Shown here in pieces: positions 25,171 to 34,456 of a DNA stretch of 64,000 nt (positions are counted from its first letter, which is position 1; every line of letters starts with the position of its first letter). The notes beneath the pieces were generated by a model. It worked only from the letters and a program-made list of their open reading frames with translations, was not told the origin of the DNA and made no database searches. A program made the position numbers and the translations under genes. The stretch covers positions 1-64,000 of the forward strand of contig NZ_CAKJTI010000012.1 of assembly GCF_917563915.1 (NCBI RefSeq). Reading direction: 5' to 3'. The stretch comes from Bacillus rhizoplanae. Lineage in GTDB: Bacteria; Bacillota; Bacilli; Bacillales; Bacillaceae_G.

Positions 25171-27114
25171 TTACATTTGTTTCTGAGACTGTAGTCCTTG
25201 AATATACGTCACAACCTCAGGATTCACAAGTGAAGATAAATCTCCAAGTTCTTTTCCTAAATACGCTGCTTTAATAACGCGGCGCATCACTTTAGAGTTA
25301 CGTGTTTTCGGTAAATCTTCGACCACATGAATATCTTTCGGACACAATGCTTTCCCGATATGAGAGTTTACTAGACTCAATAATTCTTTTTTCAATTCTG
25401 GTGTAAACGAAGTACCCTCGCGTAACACAACAAAACAATGACACACTTCACCTTTCACTTCATCAGGAACTCCAATTGCACCGGCTTCTACGACATCATG
25501 GTGTTTTACGAGAATAGATTCATACTCCGCAGGTCCGATACGTTTTCCGGCTATATTTAACGTATCGTCAGAACGACCTGTGATGATATATTGTTCTCCA
25601 TCATATAATACCCAGTCACCATGCACCCATTTGTTTTCAAAACGAGACCAGTATGTGCTTATATAACGATCATCTTCTTCCCAGAAACTTTTCGTCATAC
25701 CAACCCAAGGCTTTTCTAAACATAATTCTCCGACCTCATTTTGAACTGGTGCACCCGTTTCATCCAATACAACCGCAGCCATTCCTGGTAATGAGGCATT
25801 AAAGCTAATTGGTGCAATCGGTTTAATAAGGACGTTTCCAAAAATGCCACCAGAAATTTCAGTACCACCAGAATAGTTGCAAATTGGTACTTTCCCCTTG
25901 CAAACTGTTTCAAAGAGCCACATCCAAGGGTCTGGATTCCATGGTTCACCTGTTGAACCGATTGCTTCTAAACTTTGCAGTGAGTATTTGTTCACCCATG
26001 CGTCACCTTTTGACATTAATGAACGAATTAATGTTGGTGAAATACCAAGGTGTGTTACTTTATAACGATCAACCATTTCCCATAGACGATCTGGTTCTGG
26101 ATAATCTGGCACACCTTCATACATAACCATTGTTGCTCCGTTAATAAGAGAACCAAATAGTAGAAACGGTCCCATCATCCAGCCCATATCAGTAATCCAT
26201 AGCATACGGTCACCTTGTTTTACGTTCATACCAAAACTAGCATCAAATGCTGCTTTTAGCGGGAATCCTGCATGTGTATGCACAGTTCCTTTCGGTTTAC
26301 CTGTTGTACCAGATGTATAAATAAGCATAAGCGGGTCGTCGCTTTTCATCTCTTCTGCATGCGTAAATGGCTTATCTTTTTCAAGAACGCTCCATGAAAT
26401 ATCATAATCATGCTGTGTAAATTCGTTCCCAGCATGACGAACAATTACTACTTTTTCAACACTTGGGCAATGCTCACATGCTTTATCCACTTCATCTTTT
26501 AAAGAAACTGTTTTACCGCGGCGCGCAAATCCATCTGCCGTAATAATCATTTTGGATCCTGCTGCTTGCACACGCGTCATAACTGCATCTGAAGCAAATC
26601 CTGAGAAAATAGGAGAAATGATTGCGCCGATTTTCATCACAGCTAACATTGCAACCACTGTCTCTGGTATCATCGGCATGTAAATTGTTACACGATCTCC
26701 TTTTTCAATTCCTAAATGCTTAAGACCATTTGCAACGCGGCTCACCCAATGATCTAACTCTTCATATGTAAACGACTTTGATGTTCCATTTTCCCCTTCC
26801 CAAATGAGAGCCTTTTGCGCTTTCGTATCATCTTCTGCAATCCAGCGAGACAATGCAGATTCTACGACATTACAAGTTCCATCCACATACCACTGTGCAA
26901 ACGGAATACCGTTTGCCAAATCTAACACTTCTGTATACGGACGCATCCATTGGTAGCCTACAGCTCGCTCTGCTTCTCCCCAAAACCATGCTGTATCTTC
27001 AATAGACTTATTATAAAATGTTTCATAATCATCATAGCCCAGTGATTGCATCCATTGATATAAGCGTGTTTTTGCTTTATATTCTTCTGTTGGAAACCAA
27101 ACTGCTTGCTTCAC
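25171..27114 (-). CDS. Acetoacetyl-CoA/acetyl-CoA synthetase-like AMP-forming ligase
   Basis: This 647-residue ANL enzyme of the acetyl-/acetoacetyl-CoA synthetase size class has the phosphate loop IYTSGTTGKPKGTVHTH, the substrate-pocket region WITDMGWMMGP, YSGGTEISGG, the hinge GRSDDTLNIAGKRIGPAEYE and the catalytic Lys in LPKTRNSKVMRRV. The start is a GTG at 27114 preceded by AAGGGGGG; the longer frame to 27189 has no good site. As the last gene of the isovaleryl-CoA operon it probably converts acetoacetate, the HMG-CoA lyase product, to acetoacetyl-CoA. Acetate or propionate are alternatives. It is larger than B. subtilis YngI and not its simple counterpart. Confidence 0.85.
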   Translation of the reverse strand: MKQAVWFPTEEYKAKTRLYQWMQSLGYDDYETFYNKSIEDTAWFWGEAERAVGYQWMRPYTEVLDLANGIPFAQWYVDGTCNVVESALSRWIAEDDTKAQKALIWEGENGTSKSFTYEELDHWVSRVANGLKHLGIEKGDRVTIYMPMIPETVVAMLAVMKIGAIISPIFSGFASDAVMTRVQAAGSKMIITADGFARRGKTVSLKDEVDKACEHCPSVEKVVIVRHAGNEFTQHDYDISWSVLEKDKPFTHAEEMKSDDPLMLIYTSGTTGKPKGTVHTHAGFPLKAAFDASFGMNVKQGDRMLWITDMGWMMGPFLLFGSLINGATMVMYEGVPDYPEPDRLWEMVDRYKVTHLGISPTLIRSLMSKGDAWVNKYSLQSLEAIGSTGEPWNPDPWMWLFETVCKGKVPICNYSGGTEISGGIFGNVLIKPIAPISFNASLPGMAAVVLDETGAPVQNEVGELCLEKPWVGMTKSFWEEDDRYISTYWSRFENKWVHGDWVLYDGEQYIITGRSDDTLNIAGKRIGPAEYESILVKHHDVVEAGAIGVPDEVKGEVCHCFVVLREGTSFTPELKKELLSLVNSHIGKALCPKDIHVVEDLPKTRNSKVMRRVIKAAYLGKELGDLSSLVNPEVVTYIQGLQSQKQM

Positions 27115-27228
27115 TATTTTTCCCCCCTTATTTTTTGGAAAAGAAAGCCCTTCAAAAGGGCCATTTCTCTTGCTCGCATAGACAAACAAAGCATTGCCTA
27201 TTACGAACTTGATTCATTCTACTTACCA

Positions 27229-27263
27229 GCAGAGGCTTCCACTGAGGGAAGTTTCACTTTATA
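27229..27263 (-). repeat. Short copy of the dispersed repeat overlapping the yngE stop
   Basis: On the minus strand ATAAAGTGAAACTTCC and CAGTGG match the start of the element at 436-577. The TAA stop of yngE (27259-27261) is the TAA of the repeat's ATAAAG. CTTCC and GGAAG make a small hairpin. Confidence 0.6.
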
Positions 27264-28800
27264 CTGGGTAAACTGGATGTTTTCGATCCGTAAATACTTG
27301 ATATTTACTCATATACATTTCAAAACGTTTCTTTAATTCTTCACGTAATTGATTCGGATGAACAATACCATCAATCACCATTTCTGATGCAAGACGATAA
27401 ATATCAATATCTTGCTTGTACTCTTCACGTTTTTGAGCGATAAAGCTTGGACGCTCTTCTTCTGGAAGTGCTGCAATTTTATTTGCATACACTGCGTTTA
27501 CCGCTGCTTCTGGACCCATTACTGCAATTGAAGCTGTCGGAAGTGCAAGGCAGCAATCAGGTTCAAATGCAGGACCTGCCATCGCATATAAACCAGCACC
27601 GTATGCTTTTCGTACAACGATAGAAATTTTCGGTACAGTTGCTTCACTCATAGCAGAAATCATTTTTGCACCGTGACGGATAATACCAGCACGCTCTACT
27701 TTTGTACCAATCATAAAGCCTGGTACATCAGCTAAGAATAAAAGTGGAATGTGGTACGCATCGCATAATGTAATAAATTTTGCTGCTTTATCAGCGGAAT
27801 CGTGGAATAATACGCCGCCTTTCATACGAGGCTGGTTCGCAATAATTCCAACTGGCATACCGTTAATACGTGCAAATCCAGTAATAAGTTCTTGTGCAAA
27901 TAATTTTTTTACTTCAAAGAAAGAGTCTTCATCAATAATACGTTTAATTAAATCAAGCATATTAAAAGGTGCATTTTGATTTTCCGGGATAATTTGTTCT
28001 AATGTTTTTTCAAATTCTTTCGGTTCTTGAGGTTCTGTCATTGGAGCTTTTTCTAAGTAGTTACTTGGAAAGTAAGAAATATATTGACGTGCTTTTGAAA
28101 TTGCATCTTCTTCTGTTTTGCACAGGACATCTCCGCAACCAGATACAGAACAATGCATACGTGCTCCGCCCATTTCTTCTAATGTTACTTTTTCACCGAT
28201 TACCATCTCAGCCATACGAGGTGAACCAAGATACATGGATGCATTTCCTTCAACCATCATAACAACGTCACAGAAAGCAGGAATATATGCACCGCCAGCA
28301 GCCGATGGACCAAATAGTAAACAAACTTGCGGTACTTTTCCGGATAATTTTACTTGGTTATAGAAAATGCGCCCTGCGCCGCGTCTCCCTGGGAACATTT
28401 CAACTTGGTCAGTAATACGTGCGCCAGCGGAGTCAACAAGATAAAAGAGCGGTACACGTAATTTTTCAGCTGTTTCTTGAATACGTAAAATCTTTTCTAC
28501 TGTACGAGATCCCCATGATCCTGCTTTTACGGTAGAATCGTTTGCCATTACACAAACAGTACGCCCATTTACTTTACCAGTTGCGGTAACAACTCCATCA
28601 GCAGGTAAGCCTTCTTGTTCGCAGTTTGCAAATAACGCATCTTCTACATACTCACCGTTATCAAACAAAAGCGCCAAACGATCACGAACAAACAGTTTCC
28701 CTTTTGCTGTATTTTGCTCATGATATTTCGGTGCACCGCCTTGCTTTATCGTTTCTACGCGTTCTTCTAATGTACGAAATTGTTGTTTTTGATCTAGCAT
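27259..28800 (-). CDS. yngE: Methylcrotonyl-CoA carboxylase carboxyltransferase subunit
   Basis: This 513-residue acyl-CoA carboxylase beta subunit has both crotonase-like halves. The N-terminal part contains GGARMHCSVSGCGD after FGPSAAGGAYIPAF, and the C-terminal part PRMKGGVLFHDSADKAAKFI and KAYGAGLYAMAGPAFEPD. It moves carboxyl from biotin to 3-methylcrotonyl-CoA, working with the biotin carboxylase and carrier genes upstream in this operon. The ATG at 28800 has AAGGGGG at good spacing, and the preceding hydratase stop overlaps this region, so translation is coupled. Confidence 0.92.
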   Translation of the reverse strand: MLDQKQQFRTLEERVETIKQGGAPKYHEQNTAKGKLFVRDRLALLFDNGEYVEDALFANCEQEGLPADGVVTATGKVNGRTVCVMANDSTVKAGSWGSRTVEKILRIQETAEKLRVPLFYLVDSAGARITDQVEMFPGRRGAGRIFYNQVKLSGKVPQVCLLFGPSAAGGAYIPAFCDVVMMVEGNASMYLGSPRMAEMVIGEKVTLEEMGGARMHCSVSGCGDVLCKTEEDAISKARQYISYFPSNYLEKAPMTEPQEPKEFEKTLEQIIPENQNAPFNMLDLIKRIIDEDSFFEVKKLFAQELITGFARINGMPVGIIANQPRMKGGVLFHDSADKAAKFITLCDAYHIPLLFLADVPGFMIGTKVERAGIIRHGAKMISAMSEATVPKISIVVRKAYGAGLYAMAGPAFEPDCCLALPTASIAVMGPEAAVNAVYANKIAALPEEERPSFIAQKREEYKQDIDIYRLASEMVIDGIVHPNQLREELKKRFEMYMSKYQVFTDRKHPVYPV

Positions 28801-28802
28801 GT

Positions 28803-29591
28803 TCATTCCCCCTTATAAATCGGCTTCCGTTTTTCGCGAAATGCTTGTAATCCTTCTAAGCGATCTTCCGTATGAATCACTCCTTCATACGCTTGCTTTT
28901 CCATTTGTAAACCAGTCTTTAAATCTACTTGCATGCCATTTGTAATCGCTTCTTTCGCAAGGCGAACAGCAATTGGGCCATTCTCTGCAATTTGCTTTGC
29001 AATTTCAATTGCTTTTTCTTCTAGTTCATCAGCAGGAACAACATATTCTACAAGTCCATATTCCTTTGCTTCTTCAGCTGCAATACGTCTTGCTGTATAA
29101 ATTAATTCTTTTGCACGTCCAATTCCAATTAAACGCGGAAGACGCTGCGTGCCACCAGCTCCTGGAATAATCGCAAGCGAAGTTTCTGTTAAACCAAGAC
29201 TTGCTGTTTCAGAAGCAATGCGAATATCACAAGCAAGACTTAATTCTGTACCGCCACCAAGCGCAATTCCATTTAGAACTGCAATAACAGGTTGTGATAA
29301 TTGTTCTACCATATCCATTGTAGAGCGAATCATCCCAACTGCATGGCGCACTTGTTCTTCGTTCATATTCGCGCGTTCTTTTAAATCTGCACCTGCACAA
29401 AATGCTTTTGCACCTGCACCCGTAATCATTACGACACGGACATTATTTTCTTCGTTAATACGACTAAGTGTCTCTTGTAATTCTTCTAAAAGAGCAAGTG
29501 ATAAAGCATTTGCTTGTCGTTCACGATTTAACGTCACTTTCACAATATGAGGAGTTACGTATTCAACTGAAATATTTTGCAGCTGTAACAT
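28803..29591 (-). CDS. yngF: Enoyl-CoA hydratase (methylglutaconyl-CoA hydratase)
   Basis: This 262-residue crotonase-fold protein has the oxyanion-hole segment AFCAGADLKERANM, the second motif GIALGGGTELSLACDIRIAS and the catalytic Glu region LGLTETSLAIIPGAGGTQRL. From its place between the carboxylase and HMG-CoA lyase genes it should hydrate 3-methylglutaconyl-CoA to HMG-CoA. It lies 4 nt after the lyase gene and overlaps the carboxyltransferase start. GTAGGTG precedes the ATG. Confidence 0.92.
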   Translation of the reverse strand: MLQLQNISVEYVTPHIVKVTLNRERQANALSLALLEELQETLSRINEENNVRVVMITGAGAKAFCAGADLKERANMNEEQVRHAVGMIRSTMDMVEQLSQPVIAVLNGIALGGGTELSLACDIRIASETASLGLTETSLAIIPGAGGTQRLPRLIGIGRAKELIYTARRIAAEEAKEYGLVEYVVPADELEEKAIEIAKQIAENGPIAVRLAKEAITNGMQVDLKTGLQMEKQAYEGVIHTEDRLEGLQAFREKRKPIYKGE

Positions 29592-29595
29592 GGGA

Positions 29596-30507
29596 TCACC
29601 TACTCACTGTTTTATGTTGCAAGGCACGGTATACATGGCTTGGAATCTGCATATCGAGCTTGCTTTGAATAAATTTCGTTGCCTGTAATAACTTTTCTTC
29701 ATTTACATTTGTCTGCACGCCCATTTTATGAAGCATGTGAACTAAATCATTTGTTGCGACGTTTCCAGACGCACCTGGTGCATACGGGCATCCGCCAAGA
29801 CCACCGCACGAACTATCAAATGTTGTAACACCGCATTCTAATGACTTTACAACATTGGCAAGTGCCATGCCGTACGTGTTATGAAAGTGCATCGCAAATT
29901 TAGAAGAATCATATTTTTTGAGTAAATGCTCTAGTACACGTTCTACTTGTGCTGGATTTGCTACCCCAATCGTATCTCCAAGCGATACTTCATAAATACC
30001 GTACGAAAACAATTTGTCACAAAGTTCATCAACGGCATGAATGCTTATTTCGTCCTCATACGGACAACCAAACACAGTAGATACGTAACCACGTACCGTT
30101 TTCCCAGCAAATAGCGATTGTTTCGTTATATCTTCAATAACAGAAAGTGCTTCATCAATTGATTTATTAATATTTTTCTTATTATGCGTTTCACTAGCAG
30201 ATAAAAAGACGTTCACCTCATCTACATCTTGCAAAAGCGCCCGCTCCAAACCATTTTGATTTGGAACGAGAGCTGCATATGTAACATGTGGTTTCCGCTC
30301 AAGCATTGTAAACACATCTTGTGCATCTGCTAAAGCAGGAATCCATTTAGGGTGAACGAAAGATGAAACTTCAATATAAGAAAGACCTGCGTCTGCTAAC
30401 ATATGAATCCATTTCACTTTATCCTTTGAGCCAACAATTTTCTTTTCATTTTGCAAACCATCACGCGGTCCAACTTCTTTAATAGAAGCAAAAGAAGGTA
30501 GTTTCAA
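29596..30507 (-). CDS. yngG: Hydroxymethylglutaryl-CoA lyase
   Basis: This 303-residue TIM-barrel lyase of the HMGL-like family has the N-terminal EVGPRDGLQNE (divalent-metal Asp and catalytic Arg), VSLGDTIGVANP and the signature SCGGLGGCPYAPGASGNVAT, with the catalytic Cys in GGCPYA. It splits HMG-CoA into acetyl-CoA and acetoacetate. The start is TTG with GGGGTG seven to eight nt upstream. It is tightly packed in the operon. Confidence 0.93.
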   Translation of the reverse strand: MKLPSFASIKEVGPRDGLQNEKKIVGSKDKVKWIHMLADAGLSYIEVSSFVHPKWIPALADAQDVFTMLERKPHVTYAALVPNQNGLERALLQDVDEVNVFLSASETHNKKNINKSIDEALSVIEDITKQSLFAGKTVRGYVSTVFGCPYEDEISIHAVDELCDKLFSYGIYEVSLGDTIGVANPAQVERVLEHLLKKYDSSKFAMHFHNTYGMALANVVKSLECGVTTFDSSCGGLGGCPYAPGASGNVATNDLVHMLHKMGVQTNVNEEKLLQATKFIQSKLDMQIPSHVYRALQHKTVSR

Positions 30508-30528
30508 TCGATTACACCCCGTTTCTAA

Positions 30529-30744
30529 TTATTCAATTTCTACTAATACATCTCCCTCATTAACAAAATCGCCTTCTTGCACAAGAATCTTCATAACTGT
30601 GCCAGATTCTTCTACAGCGATTGGAATTTCCATTTTCATAGATTCTAAAATGACGACGTCTTGATCTTCCTCTACTGTATCCCCTACACCTACCACAATT
30701 TTCCAAACATTTCCTGCCATCGTTGCATATACTTTTGTCATCAT
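30529..30744 (-). CDS. yngHB: Biotin carboxyl carrier protein
   Basis: This 71-residue single biotinyl domain carries the biotinylated lysine in ILESMKMEIP (about residue 37) and a C-terminal half ending GDFVNEGDVLVEIE. It shuttles carboxyl between the biotin carboxylase and the carboxyltransferase. AGGAGG precedes tandem ATGs, and either could start. The free-standing carrier is a feature of the Bacillus yng operon. Confidence 0.92.
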   Translation of the reverse strand: MMTKVYATMAGNVWKIVVGVGDTVEEDQDVVILESMKMEIPIAVEESGTVMKILVQEGDFVNEGDVLVEIE

Positions 30745-30772
30745 TTATTTCCTCCTTTAAATTTCGTAACCT

Positions 30773-32110
30773 TTATTTTTTCACAAGCTGTTTCGTTACA
30801 AAGCTTGTTGTGTAAATACCACTTTGGAATACTTCATCTTCTAATACTTGCAGAAGCATCGGCGTATTTGTTTTAATACCTTCCACTTTCAATTCTTCTA
30901 ATGCCACTTGCAATTTTTGAATTGCATCTTCACGCGTTTCACCATGTGCAATTATTTTTGCAATCATTGGATCATAAAACGGCGTAATTGTTACACCATC
31001 TTCTAAGAAATGATCGATGCGAATTGATGGTGGAAGAGAAAGAGACGTGATTTTCCCTGGTGATGGGAAAAATGTTTTTGGATCTTCCGCATAAATACGA
31101 GCTTCAATGGCATGACCACTGCGTTTTACTTCGTCTTGCGTAAACGAAAGTGTTTCGCCTGATGCGATGCGCAGTTGTTGCTCTACTAAATCAAGACCTG
31201 TAATTTCTTCTGTTACCGGATGCTCTACTTGTAATCTCGTATTCATTTCTAAGAAATAGAAATTTTTCTCATCATCAACGAGAAATTCAATCGTTCCTGC
31301 ATTCGCATAACCAAGTGCTTTTGCAGCTTTTACCGCAACTTCCCCCATCGCCTTGCGCGTTTCTTCATCTAAAAATGGAGATGGCGCTTCTTCGATTACT
31401 TTTTGGTTACGGCGCTGCACAGAGCATTCACGTTCCCACAAATACACCGTATTCCCTTGTTTATCGGCAAGCACTTGAATCTCAATATGATGCGCGTTTG
31501 TAATCAATCGTTCCATATACATTTCCCCGTTTCCGAAGAAATTTTTTGCACGCGTTTGATTACTTTCAAATGCTTGAGTGAGCGCTTGTTCAGTTTCAAT
31601 CACTTGCATACCAATGCCTCCGCCGCCAGCGGATGCTTTTAACATAAGTGGATAACCAATTTGACTTGCAATTTCTTTCGCTTCTTCAACTGTGGGAATG
31701 CTAGTTGAAATACCAGGTACAATTGGAACTTCAGCTTCTAGCATTGCTTTACGGGACTCTATTTTGCTTCCCATCTTCGCAATAACATCTTTAGAAGGAC
31801 CAATGAAGACAATTCCTTCTTCTTCACAGCGCGCTGCAAATGTTGGATTTTCTGATAACAATCCATAACCTGGGTGAATTGCCTCTACATTTGTTTCTTT
31901 TGCAATTTCAATGATCTTTTCAAGATTTAAATAACTTTCTTGGACGCGCGGACCACCAACAAGATATGCTTCATTTGCCATTTTCACATGAAGTGCAAAC
32001 TCATCAGCTTCTGAATAAATCGCAACTGTACGAATCCCAAGTTTTTGACACGTCTTTATAATACGAACAGCAATTTCACCGCGGTTCGCAATTAATATTT
32101 TTCGAAACAT
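30773..32110 (-). CDS. yngHA: Biotin carboxylase subunit
   Basis: This 445-residue ATP-grasp enzyme has FRKILIANRGEIAVRII at the start, the ATP-binding glycine loop LMLKASAGGGGIGM, the ECSVQRRNQKVIEEAPSP block and the active-site EMNTRLQVEHPVTE. It carboxylates biotin on the carrier protein. The ATG at 32110 follows AGGAGGGG and gives the family N-terminus exactly; the longer frame to 32134 overlaps the upstream gene. Confidence 0.93.
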   Translation of the reverse strand: MFRKILIANRGEIAVRIIKTCQKLGIRTVAIYSEADEFALHVKMANEAYLVGGPRVQESYLNLEKIIEIAKETNVEAIHPGYGLLSENPTFAARCEEEGIVFIGPSKDVIAKMGSKIESRKAMLEAEVPIVPGISTSIPTVEEAKEIASQIGYPLMLKASAGGGGIGMQVIETEQALTQAFESNQTRAKNFFGNGEMYMERLITNAHHIEIQVLADKQGNTVYLWERECSVQRRNQKVIEEAPSPFLDEETRKAMGEVAVKAAKALGYANAGTIEFLVDDEKNFYFLEMNTRLQVEHPVTEEITGLDLVEQQLRIASGETLSFTQDEVKRSGHAIEARIYAEDPKTFFPSPGKITSLSLPPSIRIDHFLEDGVTITPFYDPMIAKIIAHGETREDAIQKLQVALEELKVEGIKTNTPMLLQVLEDEVFQSGIYTTSFVTKQLVKK

Positions 32111-32124
32111 AGTGACCCCTCCTA

Positions 32125-33270
32125 TTAACGACATCCTAAATGTCTTGAAATAACGAGACGTTGAATTTCAGAAGTACCTTCACCAATTTCTAATAACTTT
32201 GCATCACGAATATGACGCTCTACTTCATACTCACGCATATATCCGTAACCACCATGAATTTGAACCGCTTGATTTGATACACGGCTTGCTGTTTCAGATG
32301 CAAAAAGCTTTGCCATCGCAGCTTCTTTCCCAAATGGCTTATCATTGTCTTTTAACCAAGCAGCTTTATGTACCATATTGCGTGCTAATTCAATTTCTGT
32401 TGCCATATCAGCCAATTTAAATTGAATTGCTTGGAAGTTTGATAGAGAACGACCAAATTGTTTACGCTCCTTTGCGTATTGCAATGCACGCTCAAATGCA
32501 GATTGAGCAATCCCTACTGCTAATGAAGCAATAGAAATACGGCCACCATCTAACGTATATAAAAATTGTTTAAATCCTTTATTTACATCGCCAAGGATAT
32601 TTTCCTTTGGTACACGAACGCCATCTAATACAATTTCACATGTATTCGAAGCACGAACACCCATCTTGTCGTACGGACTAGAAATTGTTAATCCTTCGCT
32701 ATTTGTCGGTACGATAAAAGCAGAAATTCGCTTCTTACCACTTTCCTCAACGCCATTGATAGCGGTTACAATAATCGTATTTGCATACTCAGCATTTGTA
32801 ATCCAGCACTTCTCGCCGCTAATTACATACTCATCGCCATCTAATACCGCTTTCGTTTGTGTACCACCAGCATCAGATCCAGCATTTGGCTCTGTTAATC
32901 CAAATGCACCAAGCGTCTTACCAGATGCCATTGGAACTAAATATTTTTGTTTTTGTTCTTCTGTACCAAAATAATAAATAGGAGAAGCGCCCAGTGAGAT
33001 TGTTGCAGCATAACTTAATCCTGTACCACCGCAAGCACGGCCAATTTCTTCAACTGCTAATGCATACGATAACGTATCGCCGCCAGAACCACCGTATTCT
33101 TCAGGGAATGGGATTCCTAACAAACCAAGTTCGCCCATCTTTTGAAACGTTTCATATGGGAATTCTGCCGTTTTGTCGTAATACACCGCTTTTGGAGCGA
33201 TTTCCTTTTCAGCAAAGTCGCGCACCATTTCTTTGATCATTTGTTTTTCTCTAGTAAGAGTAAATTCCAT
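32125..33270 (-). CDS. yngJ: Acyl-CoA dehydrogenase (isovaleryl-CoA type)
   Basis: This 381-residue FAD enzyme has GAFGLTEPNAGSDAGGTQT (the first family signature), CWITNAEYANTII, QFGRSLSNFQAIQFKLADMA and the C-terminal QIHGGYGYMREYEVERHIRD. Being first in the operon, ahead of the carboxylase genes, it most likely oxidises isovaleryl-CoA to 3-methylcrotonyl-CoA. AGGGGTG precedes the ATG. The operon promoter lies in 33271-33480; I could not identify a clear sigma-E or sigma-A site, although the B. subtilis operon is sporulation-linked. Confidence 0.92.
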   Translation of the reverse strand: MEFTLTREKQMIKEMVRDFAEKEIAPKAVYYDKTAEFPYETFQKMGELGLLGIPFPEEYGGSGGDTLSYALAVEEIGRACGGTGLSYAATISLGASPIYYFGTEEQKQKYLVPMASGKTLGAFGLTEPNAGSDAGGTQTKAVLDGDEYVISGEKCWITNAEYANTIIVTAINGVEESGKKRISAFIVPTNSEGLTISSPYDKMGVRASNTCEIVLDGVRVPKENILGDVNKGFKQFLYTLDGGRISIASLAVGIAQSAFERALQYAKERKQFGRSLSNFQAIQFKLADMATEIELARNMVHKAAWLKDNDKPFGKEAAMAKLFASETASRVSNQAVQIHGGYGYMREYEVERHIRDAKLLEIGEGTSEIQRLVISRHLGCR

Positions 33271-33483
33271 TTGTCACACCCCTTATCGAATTCGTTATTT
33301 CGACAGCGTGCGCGTATATAGTACAAATCTTGCCCCGAAAAAAGAATGAACAGTAGTGAGATAATTGCTATAATTCTGTCATAATTCAATTGTAAAACAG
33401 AATCTGTACTAATGCACGAAAAAATTCCTACATTGTTCTACAACAACATAGGAATAAAAAGGTCGAATTATGTAGTTTTTTGT

Positions 33484-34452
33484 TTAATAATCTCTTCCTT
33501 TTCCAGAATCTGTGATTTCCACTAAAACTTCTGGATACGGTTCAAAATATGTTTGTCTCAGTAAATATGTTTCCTCAAACCGAAGTGCCCACGATTTTAA
33601 AATAGTGAGAATACTGCTTAATGGTATTTTCTTTTCTGCATACTTACTAAGTAAAGAAAGAAAATGATCTTTCTCTTCTTTCTTCAATTTATTTTTAAAA
33701 TAGCCAAAAATATGCTGACATACGTTTATATTTGATGTATACCGCGGTGTACGTTTTAACAACTCATACAATGTTTTTTCATACTTTGCAAATACTTCAT
33801 CAATCGGACATTTTTCCTGATTAGCAATGATACGCCCTAATTCTTTTTGCTTCGTTTGATTGTACGCCATAAATAAGTATTTATACTCAGATTGAAATTC
33901 AACCAAGGCCTTCATGTTTTTCTTTTTCTTTAACGTTTTAAAATGAGCAATCGTAAATAACTGCGTAAAGAAATGTTCACGAATGATGAAATTCGACAAT
34001 CTTCCTTCTTCCTCAATTGCTAAATGTGAAAAAGTAGCTAATACTGCACTGCCAAATACCCCGGCGCCCTTTCCTTTTGTTGGCGCTTTTCCTACCCCAG
34101 CATATATTTTCACATCACGAGTTCCGCAACTTGGGGAACGATTTTTTAAAATAAAGCCATCTACATCTGGTAAAGACGATAAAAATACATCTGAAAACTG
34201 CTGCATTTTCTCCGTTAAATCATCTCCTGTTGATGGCTGCACTAATTTTTGCGTCCCATCTTGTTCAACAATACGAATAGTTTCTCTTGGAATACTGAGG
34301 CCAATCTCCACTTCTGGACAAACTGGAATGAATTCTACATACGGCTGTAAATTACGCACTGTTGCATCAGAAATCTTGTCACCGTTATAACGGCATGCTT
34401 CAAATTCTAAACATTTACTTACGACAACTGTTGGTTTTACAAATTGCCTCAT
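33484..34452 (-). CDS. DUF523-DUF1722 protein (TudS-like plus YbgA-like)
   Basis: This 322-residue two-domain protein has an N-terminal DUF523 domain (about 1-150). Cysteines lie at VVSKCLEFEACRYNG, FIPVCPEVEIGLSIPR and LKNRSPSCGTRDV. These correspond to the cysteines that bind the 4Fe-4S cluster in thiouracil desulfidase TudS. A C-terminal DUF1722 (YbgA) domain (about 185-300) follows. A sulfur- or nucleobase-related role is inferred from TudS; this fusion's own function is unknown. GGAGGT precedes the ATG, and it lies 4 nt after the TetR gene, so it is probably co-transcribed with the ABC exporter operon. Confidence 0.8.
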   Translation of the reverse strand: MRQFVKPTVVVSKCLEFEACRYNGDKISDATVRNLQPYVEFIPVCPEVEIGLSIPRETIRIVEQDGTQKLVQPSTGDDLTEKMQQFSDVFLSSLPDVDGFILKNRSPSCGTRDVKIYAGVGKAPTKGKGAGVFGSAVLATFSHLAIEEEGRLSNFIIREHFFTQLFTIAHFKTLKKKKNMKALVEFQSEYKYLFMAYNQTKQKELGRIIANQEKCPIDEVFAKYEKTLYELLKRTPRYTSNINVCQHIFGYFKNKLKKEEKDHFLSLLSKYAEKKIPLSSILTILKSWALRFEETYLLRQTYFEPYPEVLVEITDSGKGRDY

Positions 34453-34456
34453 ATTA

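Noticed and set aside
29149-29550. Plus-strand 133-residue frame opposite yngF
   Set aside because: Antisense shadow of a conserved crotonase-fold gene; composition is that of reversed codons.
33271-33483. Sigma-E promoter for the leucine-degradation operon
   Set aside because: Expected from B. subtilis, but no -35/-10 pair close enough to the consensus could be pointed to.
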